Shown here piece by piece: positions 44,501 to 52,462 of a DNA stretch of 64,000 nt (positions are counted from its first letter, which is position 1; every line of letters starts with the position of its first letter). The position numbers and the translations under genes are program-made. Under the pieces are notes generated by a model, which did no database searches, was not told the DNA's origin, and was given only the letters and a program-made list of their open reading frames with translations. The stretch is from assembly GCA_964392325.1 (NCBI GenBank), contig CAYMPJ010000011.1, forward strand, positions 51,153-115,152, given 5' to 3'. The DNA comes from CALLPQ01 sp964392325. Lineage in GTDB: Bacteria > Pseudomonadota > Alphaproteobacteria > Caulobacterales > Parvularculaceae.

Positions 44501-45114
44501 CCCTTGGTTTCTATTTTAGTGGTCACCCGCTTGACGCTTATGAATCTGAACTTTCAAGGCTGAATGTTGTCTCTTACAGCGAAGCCCAAGATGCCGTCCT
44601 TCAAGATGATGAAAGTGCGTTCCAGCTTGCCGGTGTTGTGCGCAGTGTCAAAATGCGCCGGTCCAAATCGGGCAAGCCCTTTGCCTGGGTCGAAATATCC
44701 GATGCTTCGGGCGAGTATGAGGTGACTGTTTTTTCCCGGGTTCTCGAATCTGCTCACGATCTCATCGAAGTGGGTACTTTGCTGTTAGTTAGCGTCTCGG
44801 CAGATATTTCTGACAGCGGGGATATACGCTTTATTGCTGAAGCCATTGCCGGGCTGGATAAAGCAGCAGCGAATGCTTCGTCGCAATTGCGGATCAAGCT
44901 TTCCTCCCAAGGGGCCCTAGAAGGTGTCCATAAGCGGTTAAAAGCTGTGCGGCCAGCCAATGATCAGGAGCGCGGTCAGGTTGTCTTGTTTTTTCAATTG
45001 CCAGAGAGTGGGCGCGAAGTAGAGCTTTTATTGCCTGAGATGGCGGCCGCAACCCCGCAAATGCGCAGCGCTTTGAAGGAAATCAATGGGGTATATGACG
45101 TGGAACTGGTGTGA
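41572..45114 (+). CDS. dnaE: DNA polymerase III alpha subunit
   Basis: 1180 residues from the ATG at 41572 (GGGG six bases upstream); in-frame starts at 41545 and 41512 are possible, but homologues begin close to the PHP domain. The PHP domain opens with H-L-H-L-H-S near residue 14. The polymerase active site has P-D-F-D-V-D-F with Asp423 and Asp425. The helix-hairpin-helix region, an OB domain around 990-1070 and a short C-terminal tau-interacting region follow. DnaE is the replicative polymerase. It follows the SOS-type small ORF by 125 bp. Confidence 0.96.
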   Translation: MGSDARVSQAPFIHLHLHSAYSLAEGAITINLLRDLCLSNQMPAVAVTDSNNLFGALDASETLSAAGIQPITGLQQGISPQSLGLNSDRNLTPPNLVLLAQTEAGYGGLMEISSRGFLNSEEEDSVCVSLDFLSERSVGIICLSGGFDGPLDVLLRDGRIDDARALAQKLAKIYVDRFYIEIQRHAGRGIKEHEAALIKIAYDLDLPLVATNEPFYPSKEDYEAHDALLCIAEGAYIHQDDRRQVTPEHYFKSGEEMKALFRDLPEAILNTSEIARRCAYRPLMRPPILPNFLAEQGESVEGLDKNEERQQAEMKALAKMARTGLENRLASVELATDRESYFDRLKVELDIINSMGFPGYFLIVADFIQWAKSQSIPVGPGRGSGAGSVVAWALTITDLDPLRFGLLFERFLNPERVSMPDFDVDFCQDRRDEVIRYVQEKYGEDRVAQIITFGKLQARAVLRDVGRVLNMPYPVVDRLCKLVPNNPANPVTLAEAIATEQKLREEQSSDSTVAALIEKALKLEGLYRHASTHAAGVVIGDRPLEQLVALYLDPRSDMPATQFNMKWVEPAGLVKFDFLGLKTLTVIAQAVSFLKDRGEIIDIDTIPLEDEASFSMLGEGHATGVFQLESAGMRSTLKSMKPDSLEDIIALVSLYRPGPMENIPTYIERKQGRAEPDYLHPKLEGILKETYGVIIYQEQVMQIAQILSGYSLGEADLLRRAMGKKKKEEMDKQRKRFVDGAVERDVDAKKASSIFDLVQKFAGYGFNKSHAAAYALIAYQTAWLKANYAPEFLAASMSLDRTNTDKLAIFIKEARRSGIEVRPPHVNYSMADFSVEASPAGAQDQASELPRAIVYALSAVKNVGEGAMSHIVECREKGGVFKDVFDFAERVDLRQVGKRAMENLARAGAFEGLCASREQAFKSADLLIRISVRHHEEQSSDQAGLFQLDSAPQLARASLPIGEDWMPMDMLMEEFKALGFYFSGHPLDAYESELSRLNVVSYSEAQDAVLQDDESAFQLAGVVRSVKMRRSKSGKPFAWVEISDASGEYEVTVFSRVLESAHDLIEVGTLLLVSVSADISDSGDIRFIAEAIAGLDKAAANASSQLRIKLSSQGALEGVHKRLKAVRPANDQERGQVVLFFQLPESGREVELLLPEMAAATPQMRSALKEINGVYDVELV

Positions 45115-45235
45115 CTCCGGGAGACCGGCATTATTTTGAGCGTTTTTCAAGAGAAATTTGCTGTTTTAGCGTGAATCCTATTGATCTTGAGGCAAAGACC
45201 CGCTAACCCCACGCCATCCAACACGCAGATGCCAT

Positions 45236-45270
45236 CCGCGGTGGCCCTTTCGGGCTCCTCGGCGCTGCGG
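45236..45270 (+). promoter_or_regulatory. Structured leader of rpsB
   Basis: An interrupted hairpin in the 5' leader: outer arms CCGC/GCGG and an apical GCCC-TTTC-GGGC stem, 30 bases upstream of the rpsB ATG. Leaders that bind S2 are known for rpsB in other proteobacteria; autoregulation here is inferred. Confidence 0.4.
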
Positions 45271-45296
45271 AAGTTAAACCGACGGAGACACATAAA

Positions 45297-46112
45297 ATGG
45301 CTTTACCTGACTACACAATGCGTCAGCTTCTGGAAGCTGGCGTTCATTTTGGACACCAAACCCATCGCTGGGACCCGAAGATGAAGGAATATATCTTTGG
45401 GGATCGTAATGGTATCCACATAATCGATCTTTCACAAACCGTTCCGCTCTTGCATCAGGCATTGGTGAAAATCCGCGAAGTTGTCGCTAGCGGTGGACGT
45501 ATTTTGTTTGTTGGTACCAAACGCCAAGCGCAGGCGCCAATTGCTGAAGCTGCGGCTGCATGTGCGCAATATTATATGAATGTGCGCTGGCTCGGCGGTA
45601 CCTTGACCAATTGGGAGACAATCTCGAATTCTATTCGCCGCTTAAAAGAGATGGAAGAAATGCTCTCTGGCGCGGGTAAAGGCCTGACAAAAAAAGAACA
45701 ACTCCAAATGGAGCGCGGGCGTATAAAGCTTGATGCGTCGCTTGGTGGTATCCGCGAGATGGGCGGGCTCCCTGATTTGATGTTCGTAATTGACGTTAAA
45801 AAAGAAGCTATCGCTATTCAGGAAGCCAAAAAATTGGGTATTCCTGTTGTTGCTGTTGTTGATACAAATTGTGATCCGGGTAATGTTGACTATGTCATTC
45901 CTGGAAATGACGATGCATCACGCGCGATCAGCCTTTATTGCAATCTGGTTGCTGATGCTGTCATCGACGGTATTTCCGAAAGTCAGGCATCGCTCGGTGT
46001 CGATATTGGTGCGATGGAAGAAGTCCCTGTCGAGGCTGCGCTGGAAGCTGAACCGGCTGTTGCCGAAGCGGCAGCCAGCGAGGAAGCAACAGCTGAACAA
46101 CCTTCTGCTTAA
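45297..46112 (+). CDS. rpsB: Ribosomal protein S2
   Basis: 271 residues. S2 binds the platform side of the 30S subunit near S8 and 16S helix 26. The family signature segments are present: G-V-H-F-G-H-Q-T-H-R-W at about 17-27 and I-P-V-V-A-V-V-D-T-N-C-D-P near 180-192. The C-terminal 35 residues are an Ala/Glu-rich extension common in alphaproteobacterial S2. The start has GGAG ten bases upstream. tsf follows 90 bp later in the same unit. Confidence 0.98.
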   Translation: MALPDYTMRQLLEAGVHFGHQTHRWDPKMKEYIFGDRNGIHIIDLSQTVPLLHQALVKIREVVASGGRILFVGTKRQAQAPIAEAAAACAQYYMNVRWLGGTLTNWETISNSIRRLKEMEEMLSGAGKGLTKKEQLQMERGRIKLDASLGGIREMGGLPDLMFVIDVKKEAIAIQEAKKLGIPVVAVVDTNCDPGNVDYVIPGNDDASRAISLYCNLVADAVIDGISESQASLGVDIGAMEEVPVEAALEAEPAVAEAAASEEATAEQPSA

Positions 46113-46202
46113 ATAGCGTCTGGATGATTGGCGAGACAATAGAATTATTATGGTGCTCGGGGAACCGGGCGTATCTTGAAACGTAAAACAGGAGATAATG
46201 CG

Positions 46203-47099
46203 ATGGCTGCAATTTCAGCGGCGATGGTAAAAGATTTGCGCGAGACAACAGGTGCCGGCATGATGGATTGCAAGGCTGCCCTTCAGGAAAATGATGGTAA
46301 TCTGGAAGCTGCTGTTGATTGGCTGCGTAAAAAAGGTTTGTCCAAAGCTGCCAAAAAAGCTGGCCGCACTGCGAGTGAGGGACTTGTCCAACTTGCTGTT
46401 GAGGGTGGTAGCGGCGTTGTTGTCGAGGTTAATTCTGAAACAGATTTTGTTGCCCGAAACGAGCTGTTTCAGTCAATGGTTGCCGATGTTGCAAAAACGG
46501 CCCTGAGTGTGAACGGTGATCTGGAAAAGTTGCGCGTTGCAAGCTTTCCCGGTGCTGACAAAACTGTTGATGAACATATTACCGAGATGGTTGGCCAAAT
46601 CGGTGAGAATATGTCATTGCGCCGCGCTGAAGGTATTGGTGTTGATGAGGGCATTGTTGCTGCCTATGTTCATGGTCAGGTGACTGATAATGCCGGTAAA
46701 ATCGGCGTGTTGGTTGGCCTGAAATCTGCTGGGGACAAAGCAAAACTGGAAGCCCTTGGTAAACAGATTGCGATGCATGTCGCTGCTGCCCGTCCCTTAT
46801 CGGCAAGGGTCGATGAGCTGGATGCGGATACAGTCGAGCGCGAAAAAGCGGTGCTCGCTGATCAAGCCAGAGCCTCTGGAAAGCCTGAAGAAATTATTGG
46901 CAAAATGGTGGAAGGGCGTCTTCGTAAATTTTACGAAGAGTCAGTTTTGCTGGAACAAATTTTTGTAATCGATGGTGAAACCAAAGTTGGCAAGGTTATC
47001 GAAAATCTTGGAAAAGAGCTTGGCACTTCTGTCGAGTTGATCGGATTTAAACGTTTGGAACTTGGAGAGGGCGTCGAGAAAAAGGATGATGAAGATTAA
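46203..47099 (+). CDS. tsf: Translation elongation factor Ts
   Basis: 298 residues from the ATG at 46203, which has AGGAG upstream; an in-frame start nine codons earlier is weaker. EF-Ts exchanges GDP for GTP on EF-Tu. The UBA-like N-terminus contains D-L-R-E-x-T-G-A-G-M-M-D-C-K-A-A-L and the core has the T-D-F-V-A-R-N signature at about 77-83. It ends the rpsB-tsf unit and is followed by a terminator. Confidence 0.98.
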   Translation: MAAISAAMVKDLRETTGAGMMDCKAALQENDGNLEAAVDWLRKKGLSKAAKKAGRTASEGLVQLAVEGGSGVVVEVNSETDFVARNELFQSMVADVAKTALSVNGDLEKLRVASFPGADKTVDEHITEMVGQIGENMSLRRAEGIGVDEGIVAAYVHGQVTDNAGKIGVLVGLKSAGDKAKLEALGKQIAMHVAAARPLSARVDELDADTVEREKAVLADQARASGKPEEIIGKMVEGRLRKFYEESVLLEQIFVIDGETKVGKVIENLGKELGTSVELIGFKRLELGEGVEKKDDED

Positions 47100-47200
47100 C
47101 TTTCTCAAACCAGTGAGCACAGTAAAATCGCATGATGGTTCTACGCTGTCTCGCGACAGCTGCGCCATTCGCCTATTCCGACTAGAATATTAATTGTGAG

Positions 47201-47231
47201 AAAACCGGACATAATTGTCCGGTTTTTTTTT
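47201..47231 (+). terminator. Terminator between tsf and pyrH
   Basis: 10-bp perfect stem (aaaaccggac / gtccggtttt), six-base loop and a run of nine T residues, ending the rpsB-tsf transcript about 100 bases after tsf. Confidence 0.92.
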
Positions 47232-47369
47232 GAGGTTCTTTGGTATCGGATTTATGAAGCGGGTTTGCGCGCGCTTATCGTGACACGGGTAAAAATTTGC
47301 AGATACAAAACAACAGAGCACAACGAGAATACAAAAGTTTTACATGCCAAAGAGCATCAAGAGGGCGTT

Positions 47370-48113
47370 ATGAATACAAAACCATCACCTGATCTACGAT
47401 ATAAGCGGGTCCTATTAAAAATTTCTGGTGAAGCCTTAATGGGCGATGGGCAATTCGGGATCGACAATACAACTGTGGAACGTATTGCCGGGCAAATTAA
47501 AGCGGCGCTTGAGCTTGGCGCGCAAATCAGCTTGGTGATCGGGGGCGGAAATATTTTTCGCGGCGTCTCGGCAGCCGCCGCAGGGATGGAGCGAGCAAGC
47601 GCTGATTATATGGGCATGCTTGCAACGGTGATGAATGCTCTGGCCATGCAAAACGCCTTGGAGCGTCTTGGGGTGTATACAAGGGTTTTATCTGCCATAG
47701 AAATGACTGCGATTTGCGAACCCTATATTCGCAGAAGGGCGATGCGTCACATTGAGAAGAATCGCATTGTTATTTTTGCCGCTGGTACTGGTAATCCATT
47801 CTTTACGACCGATACAGCGGCTGCATTGCGCGCCGTAGAGGTTGGCTGTGATGCGCTCTTTAAAGGGACGCAAGTTGATGGTGTCTATTCGGCAGACCCC
47901 AAAAAAGACCCGACAGCGGAGCGATTTGAACATTTAACTTACCGCGAAGTTCTAAACCGGGATCTACAGGTCATGGATCAGACGGCGATTACATTAATGC
48001 GTGAAAATGATATCCCGATTGTGGTGTTTCCCCTTGGCGGTGATGACCCGTCAGATAGCGGTATTGTTGGCGCTTTGACCGGGCAGGGTCCATTTACAAC
48101 AATCTCGAATTAG
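47370..48113 (+). CDS. pyrH: Uridylate kinase (UMP kinase)
   Basis: 247 residues from the ATG at 47370, which has GAGGG upstream. The same frame is open much further upstream, but that part is not UMP kinase and overlaps the tsf terminator. PyrH makes UDP for pyrimidine nucleotide synthesis and is hexameric. The amino-acid-kinase core shows K-I-S-G-E-A-L, V-I-G-G-G-N-I-F-R-G and D-G-V-Y-S-A-D-P-K-K-D-P. It is separated from tsf by a terminator, so it has its own promoter and starts the pyrH-frr pair. Confidence 0.97.
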   Translation: MNTKPSPDLRYKRVLLKISGEALMGDGQFGIDNTTVERIAGQIKAALELGAQISLVIGGGNIFRGVSAAAAGMERASADYMGMLATVMNALAMQNALERLGVYTRVLSAIEMTAICEPYIRRRAMRHIEKNRIVIFAAGTGNPFFTTDTAAALRAVEVGCDALFKGTQVDGVYSADPKKDPTAERFEHLTYREVLNRDLQVMDQTAITLMRENDIPIVVFPLGGDDPSDSGIVGALTGQGPFTTISN

Positions 48114-48138
48114 CGTCGGTTTTGCGGCGGAATCGGGT

Positions 48139-48171
48139 TTTTCAATGTAAATTGCCATTTTGCATTGAAAA
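48139..48171. repeat. Inverted repeat between pyrH and frr
   Basis: TTTTCAATG and CATTGAAAA form a perfect 9-bp inverted repeat with a 15-base spacer. No T run directly follows. It could be an RNA hairpin or a binding site. Confidence 0.5.
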
Positions 48172-48278
48172 GATCAGGGTTTCACTGCAAATGATGTATT
48201 TGAAAGCTGGCAATAGCGGTCTTTTTTGTGAGAGTTTGCCAAAAGAGATTGGCTCGGGATTAGAACAGGAGAAATTTG

Positions 48279-48830
48279 ATGAGTGATGCAATTGATATGG
48301 CGGCTCTCGAAAAACGCATGAGCGGTGCAGTAAATGCCCTAAAGACCGAATTTGCTGGTCTGCGTACTGGCCGGGCGTCTGCTAGCCTCGTCGAACCGAT
48401 CATGGTTGAAGCCTATGGATCACCAACCCCAATGACTCAAGTCGGTACAGTGGGCGTCCCCGAGGCGCGCATGCTCTCCATTCAGGTTTGGGATAAAAGC
48501 CTTGTGGGTGCGGTGGAAAAAGCCATTCGCGAATCGGGACTTGGCATAAACCCAGTTGTAGATGGCACCAATGTGCGCGTTCCAATCCCGCCCCTCACTG
48601 AAGAGCGAAGAATTGAGCTGACCAAGGTCGCCGCTAAATATTCCGAGCAGGCAAAAGTCTCCGTTCGCAATATTCGCCGGGATGGCATGGAGGCGATTAA
48701 AAAAGCAGATGGCGTGTCAGAGGATGACCAAAAGAAGCTTTCCAATCAGGTGCAAAGCCTAACTGACAAGATGGTAGGCACTATTGATGAGGCTTTGAGT
48801 GCAAAAGAAAAAGAGATTATGCAGGTTTGA
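48279..48830 (+). CDS. frr: Ribosome recycling factor
   Basis: 183 residues from the ATG at 48279 with AGGAG about eight bases upstream. RRF splits the post-termination ribosome with EF-G. The conserved L-R-T-G-R-A-S at about 30-36, P-V-V-D-G-T-N-V-R-V-P-I-P-P-L-T-E-E-R-R and the C-terminal helices are present. Its length matches the family. It is the second gene after pyrH, 165 bp apart. Confidence 0.97.
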   Translation: MSDAIDMAALEKRMSGAVNALKTEFAGLRTGRASASLVEPIMVEAYGSPTPMTQVGTVGVPEARMLSIQVWDKSLVGAVEKAIRESGLGINPVVDGTNVRVPIPPLTEERRIELTKVAAKYSEQAKVSVRNIRRDGMEAIKKADGVSEDDQKKLSNQVQSLTDKMVGTIDEALSAKEKEIMQV

Positions 48831-49023
48831 TAGCCTTTTCGCTATTTTTTTGCTAAATCTAATATTTGTTTATAAAAAGCGGTTAGAGAGCAAATCGAGT
48901 GATAGCTGTCTCCCGCTCAATTAGATTTGAGGTTCGCAGCTTTTGATCTTGGTTGTGTAACCACACCTCATAGCCATCATCGCGTCGCTCCTCTAGATGC
49001 GATTTTTAAAGGTAAGGGTATTT

Positions 49024-49854
49024 GTGGCCTTCGTGCGTGCAGCGAATTTGCAAGAAAGCTCCGGAGGCGAGGACAATAAAGATGTCTCGCCTGGGCGCGC
49101 TTCTGGTGTGCGCCATGCGGCTGTCATCATGGATGGTAATGGACGCTGGGCAGCGGCGCGTGGTCTACCGCGCTCATCAGGGCACCGGGCCGGGGTTTTA
49201 GCGGCAAGGCGCGCAGTTGAAGCGGCCCGTGATCTGGGTTTGCAATATCTGACCCTCTATAGCTTTTCCACAGAAAACTGGCGACGCCCAGCAGGTGAAA
49301 TTCGTGACCTGATGGCGCTCCTTAGAGAGTTTATTGCTGCTGATCTACCCAAACTTGCCTCCGAAAATGTCCGGGTTCGCATTATCGGTGATCGCACGAA
49401 ACTAGATCGCACACTTCTTGCTTTAGTTGAAAAAGCCGAGCGGGATACTGCGGCCAACGATAAATTTCATTTGCAAATTGCTTTTAATTACGGGGGCCGC
49501 GACGAGATCGTTCGCACCGTTAAGGTGATCGCGCAGATGGCCTTGGATGGGAAACTGAAACCAGAGATGGTCGATGAGGAATTGATCAATCAAATGCTGG
49601 ATACGCAGCACATTCCTGATCCCGATCTGGTTATTCGTACAAGCGGAGAAAAACGGGTCAGTAATTTTCTGGTATGGCAGGCAGCTTATGCGGAGTATGT
49701 GTTTTTAAACGAACATTGGCCCGATTTTGACAAGGCTTTGTTTGCACAGGCCCTCAATGAATTTGCCGGACGTAACCGCCGGTTTGGCGGCGTTGATGAT
49801 AATGTTGACGATAATAGTGTGTCACATGATATTGCCCATGATGGGTCTAGGTAA
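49024..49854 (+). CDS. uppS: Undecaprenyl diphosphate synthase
   Basis: 276 residues if it starts at the GTG at 49024, which has AAGGTAAGGG upstream; an ATG at 48997 is in frame but has no site. UppS makes the C55 lipid carrier for peptidoglycan. It has the family motifs I-M-D-G-N-G-R-W-A near residue 36, Y-S-F-S-T-E-N-W, and R-T-S-G-E-K-R-V-S-N-F-L-x-W-Q. The first 30 residues are a variable extension. cdsA starts eight bases after the stop. Confidence 0.95.
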   Translation: MAFVRAANLQESSGGEDNKDVSPGRASGVRHAAVIMDGNGRWAAARGLPRSSGHRAGVLAARRAVEAARDLGLQYLTLYSFSTENWRRPAGEIRDLMALLREFIAADLPKLASENVRVRIIGDRTKLDRTLLALVEKAERDTAANDKFHLQIAFNYGGRDEIVRTVKVIAQMALDGKLKPEMVDEELINQMLDTQHIPDPDLVIRTSGEKRVSNFLVWQAAYAEYVFLNEHWPDFDKALFAQALNEFAGRNRRFGGVDDNVDDNSVSHDIAHDGSR

Positions 49855-49862
49855 AGGCTGGC

Positions 49863-50732
49863 ATGACGAAACCTACCAGCGATTTACCCCATAAAGTTGA
49901 ACAGCCGAGTAAACCCAAGTTCAGTATCGCGACGCTGAAAACGCGCATCGCATCGGCTCTGGTGATGGTGCCAACTGCGCTGGCGGCCGTTTATTTCGGC
50001 GGAGCGACCTTTTCATTGCTTATCGCAGTTGCTGGATTGGTGATGGTTTTCGAATGGGCGCGAATGGTTGATGGCACCCAATTGTCATTTAGTTTTTATG
50101 CATTAGGAATAGCCGGGCTTGTTGCTTTTGCTTTGGCCGGCACTGGTTATTATGTAAATGCTTATATGGTAATTAGCGTCGGGGGCATGGCGGCATGGCT
50201 TTCTGGTATTGGTAAAAAGCGTGGCGGCTACTGGCATGGATTAGGGGCGCTCTATATTCTTGTGCCTTCAATAGCCTTGATATGGCTCCGCAATGAACCT
50301 GCCTATGGCCGCTCGCTAACCTTTATTTTGTTTTTTGTTGTGTGGGCGACCGATAGCGGCGCGTATGTTTTTGGAAAATGGTTGGGCGGACCAAAATTGA
50401 ATCCGCAAGTCTCCCCAAAAAAGACCTGGTCTGGTACATTGGGCGGCATTTTGACCGGCGCATGCATTGCTGCTTTTGCCGCCTTTTATAGATTCGGCTC
50501 CCCTACGGCCGCCTATTTTTTCCTATTGGGCGCGGCTTTGGCGGTTGCTTCTGTGGTTGGCGATTTGGCGGAGTCGGCCGCTAAACGAAGTTTTGGCGTC
50601 AAGGATTCAAGTGGCTTTATCCCGGGCCATGGCGGTGTTCTGGATCGCCTCGACGGAATGTTATTTGCCACCCTGGCTATGACGGGTCCACTATATTTGT
50701 TTGCTGTCTTTGATTTTGTAATGGGGCGTTAA
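49863..50732 (+). CDS. cdsA: Phosphatidate cytidylyltransferase
   Basis: 289 residues. CdsA makes CDP-diacylglycerol for phospholipid synthesis in the inner membrane. Six to eight hydrophobic helices are present from about residue 29. The CDP-alcohol signature is near the C-terminus: S-x-x-K-R-S-F-G-V-K-D-S-S-x-x-x-P-G-H-G-G-x-L-D-R-x-D. Tight coupling with uppS (8-bp gap) and dxr (2-bp gap) places it in one operon. The first 25 residues are polar and variable. Confidence 0.95.
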   Translation: MTKPTSDLPHKVEQPSKPKFSIATLKTRIASALVMVPTALAAVYFGGATFSLLIAVAGLVMVFEWARMVDGTQLSFSFYALGIAGLVAFALAGTGYYVNAYMVISVGGMAAWLSGIGKKRGGYWHGLGALYILVPSIALIWLRNEPAYGRSLTFILFFVVWATDSGAYVFGKWLGGPKLNPQVSPKKTWSGTLGGILTGACIAAFAAFYRFGSPTAAYFFLLGAALAVASVVGDLAESAAKRSFGVKDSSGFIPGHGGVLDRLDGMLFATLAMTGPLYLFAVFDFVMGR

Positions 50733-50734
50733 AA

Positions 50735-51997
50735 ATGGCTGGTTTGAATAATCTGGCGCAATCGGGTGCCGCGAAAGTGGTGGGCACACATCGGGGCAGT
50801 GAAGCTGCGCCCCGGAAAGTAACAATTTTGGGCTCTACAGGGTCGGTGGGGGTTAGCACCCTCGATCTTATAGAGCATTCCAGTGCCATTCCTCATGAGC
50901 GAGAGATTGTTGTCGAGGCTTTGACGGCCAATGCCAATGTTGAATTATTAGCCGAGCAGGCACGCAAATTTAATCCAAAATTTGTGGCGATCGGGAATGA
51001 AGAAAAACTCCCCCAATTGCGCGATTTGCTTGGTGATACTGATATTGAGATCGCGGGCGGTACGAGCGGTATTTGCGAGGCCGCGCAACGGGATGCGGAC
51101 TGGGTGATGGCTGCAATCGTTGGCGCAGCGGGGCTTGCCCCAACCCTTGAGGCGGCTAAACGCGGCGCGGCCATCGCTTTGGCAAATAAGGAATGTTTGG
51201 TGTGTGCCGGCGATGTTTTAATGGCAAAAATCAGGGATGCCGGTGGATCGTTATTGCCTGTTGATTCCGAGCACAATGCCATGTTTCAGGTCTTTGATTT
51301 TGAACGCCCCGAGCGCGTGACGCGGCTTATATTGACCGCGTCAGGGGGGCCATTTCGGACTTGGGATGCAGGTAAAATGGAAAATGCAACGCCTGCACAG
51401 GCTGTTGCCCACCCCAATTGGTCCATGGGCGCAAAGATTTCTGTGGATTCGGCAACAATGATGAATAAGGGGCTGGAACTGATTGAGGCGGCCCATATCT
51501 TTCCCGTTCACGCCGATAATATCGAAATATTAGTGCACCCCCAGTCTGTCATTCATTCTATGGTTGAATATATCGATGGCTCCGTGCTTGCCCAGCTTGG
51601 GACCCCTGATATGCGCACCCCGATTGCATCCACTCTGGCTTGGCCTGATCGTATGTCTAGCCCGAGCGCAAAGCTTGATTTTACCAAAAATGCAGAACTG
51701 ACCTTCGAGGCACCAGATGAGACAAAATTTCCCGCCTTGCGTCTTATCCGCGAAGTGGTTGCAAAGGGCGGTGCTTATCCGGCGATATTGAACGCCTCAA
51801 ATGAAATCGCCGTGGAAGCGTTTCTGGGGGAGCGCATTAAATTTGGTGATATTGCCAGAGTTACACAATCTGTTCTGGACAAGGCAGATCAGGAAAACTG
51901 GCCATCTGCCGGGCTTTCGACAATCGAGGATGTGATAGAGGCGGACACCAAAGGTCGATCTCTTGCGCAGGCGGTTGTCAAGGCACTTGCCTCATAA
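50735..51997 (+). CDS. dxr: 1-deoxy-D-xylulose-5-phosphate reductoisomerase
   Basis: 420 residues, slightly long because of a 28-residue N-terminal extension before K-V-T-I-L-G-S-T-G-S-V-G. Dxr forms MEP in the non-mevalonate isoprenoid pathway. The NADPH-binding G-S-T-G-S-V-G, the A-N-K-E-C-L-V segment, the V-D-S-E-H-N-A-M-F-Q metal site, the T-A-S-G-G-P-F loop and S-A-T-M-M-N-K are all present. It ends the uppS-cdsA-dxr unit, and the next gene is 465 bp away. Confidence 0.96.
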   Translation: MAGLNNLAQSGAAKVVGTHRGSEAAPRKVTILGSTGSVGVSTLDLIEHSSAIPHEREIVVEALTANANVELLAEQARKFNPKFVAIGNEEKLPQLRDLLGDTDIEIAGGTSGICEAAQRDADWVMAAIVGAAGLAPTLEAAKRGAAIALANKECLVCAGDVLMAKIRDAGGSLLPVDSEHNAMFQVFDFERPERVTRLILTASGGPFRTWDAGKMENATPAQAVAHPNWSMGAKISVDSATMMNKGLELIEAAHIFPVHADNIEILVHPQSVIHSMVEYIDGSVLAQLGTPDMRTPIASTLAWPDRMSSPSAKLDFTKNAELTFEAPDETKFPALRLIREVVAKGGAYPAILNASNEIAVEAFLGERIKFGDIARVTQSVLDKADQENWPSAGLSTIEDVIEADTKGRSLAQAVVKALAS

Positions 51998-52462
51998 AAA
52001 AGTCAATAAACTCTTTTGGCTTTATGCGCTAATCGTGTTACAAGGTTACATCGGGTGCAGCAAACTTTAACATGGATGGTCAAGATGACTGCGAGTAATG
52101 CTGATTGTATTGGATTTATGCGATCGAAGCACCTTATACACAAAAATTCTGTTCGGGATAGCCAAGTCAGGCTATCCAAATTGAGCCAATTTGTGTGAGA
52201 TAAGATATCTTCAAAACGAATAGCTAAAATAACTTCAGAAAGTCCAGACAATAAGGGCGTTCATACCATTGGCGTGAATTTTAGACCGCTAGCAAGAGTG
52301 TTACACAATTGAATATGAAATTTAGCCTCTTTAATAATTCCGAAGAAGAAAAGGGATCGCGCGATGTCATCAGATCAGCGTGGCATATCCCTGACTATGC
52401 ACTTTGCGTGACTGGGCTTAAGTGCACAAAATTCTCATGTTCCCATCAGAAAGTGACCCTGG
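51998..52462. other. Long dxr-rseP intergenic region with a hairpin
   Basis: 465 bp where related genomes usually have a short gap. It contains a long inverted repeat at 52138-52197. Frames of 60-82 codons on both strands have no credible sites. The rest shows no recognisable coding or transposon sequence. Confidence 0.5.
52138..52197. repeat. Long hairpin in the dxr-rseP gap
   Basis: A perfect core GGATAGCC-AAGTCA-GGCTATCC (52156-52177) is flanked by outer, imperfect arms CACAAAAATT (52139-52148) and AATTTGTGTG (52088-52097 counted within the block ending 52197). Together they form a long interrupted stem-loop. No T run follows, so this is not a classical terminator. It may be a structured RNA, a regulator binding site or a remnant repeat. 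Confidence 0.55.

Noticed and set aside
47196..47369. N-terminal extension of PyrH by 58 codons
   Set aside because: It would include the tsf terminator hairpin, and UMP kinases start near the chosen ATG with GAGGG.
48193..48288. 31-codon frame running into the frr start
   Set aside because: Poor site and no conserved features; likely chance.
52003..52251. 82-codon minus-strand frame in the dxr-rseP gap
   Set aside because: It runs through the hairpin, has no site, and has random-looking composition.
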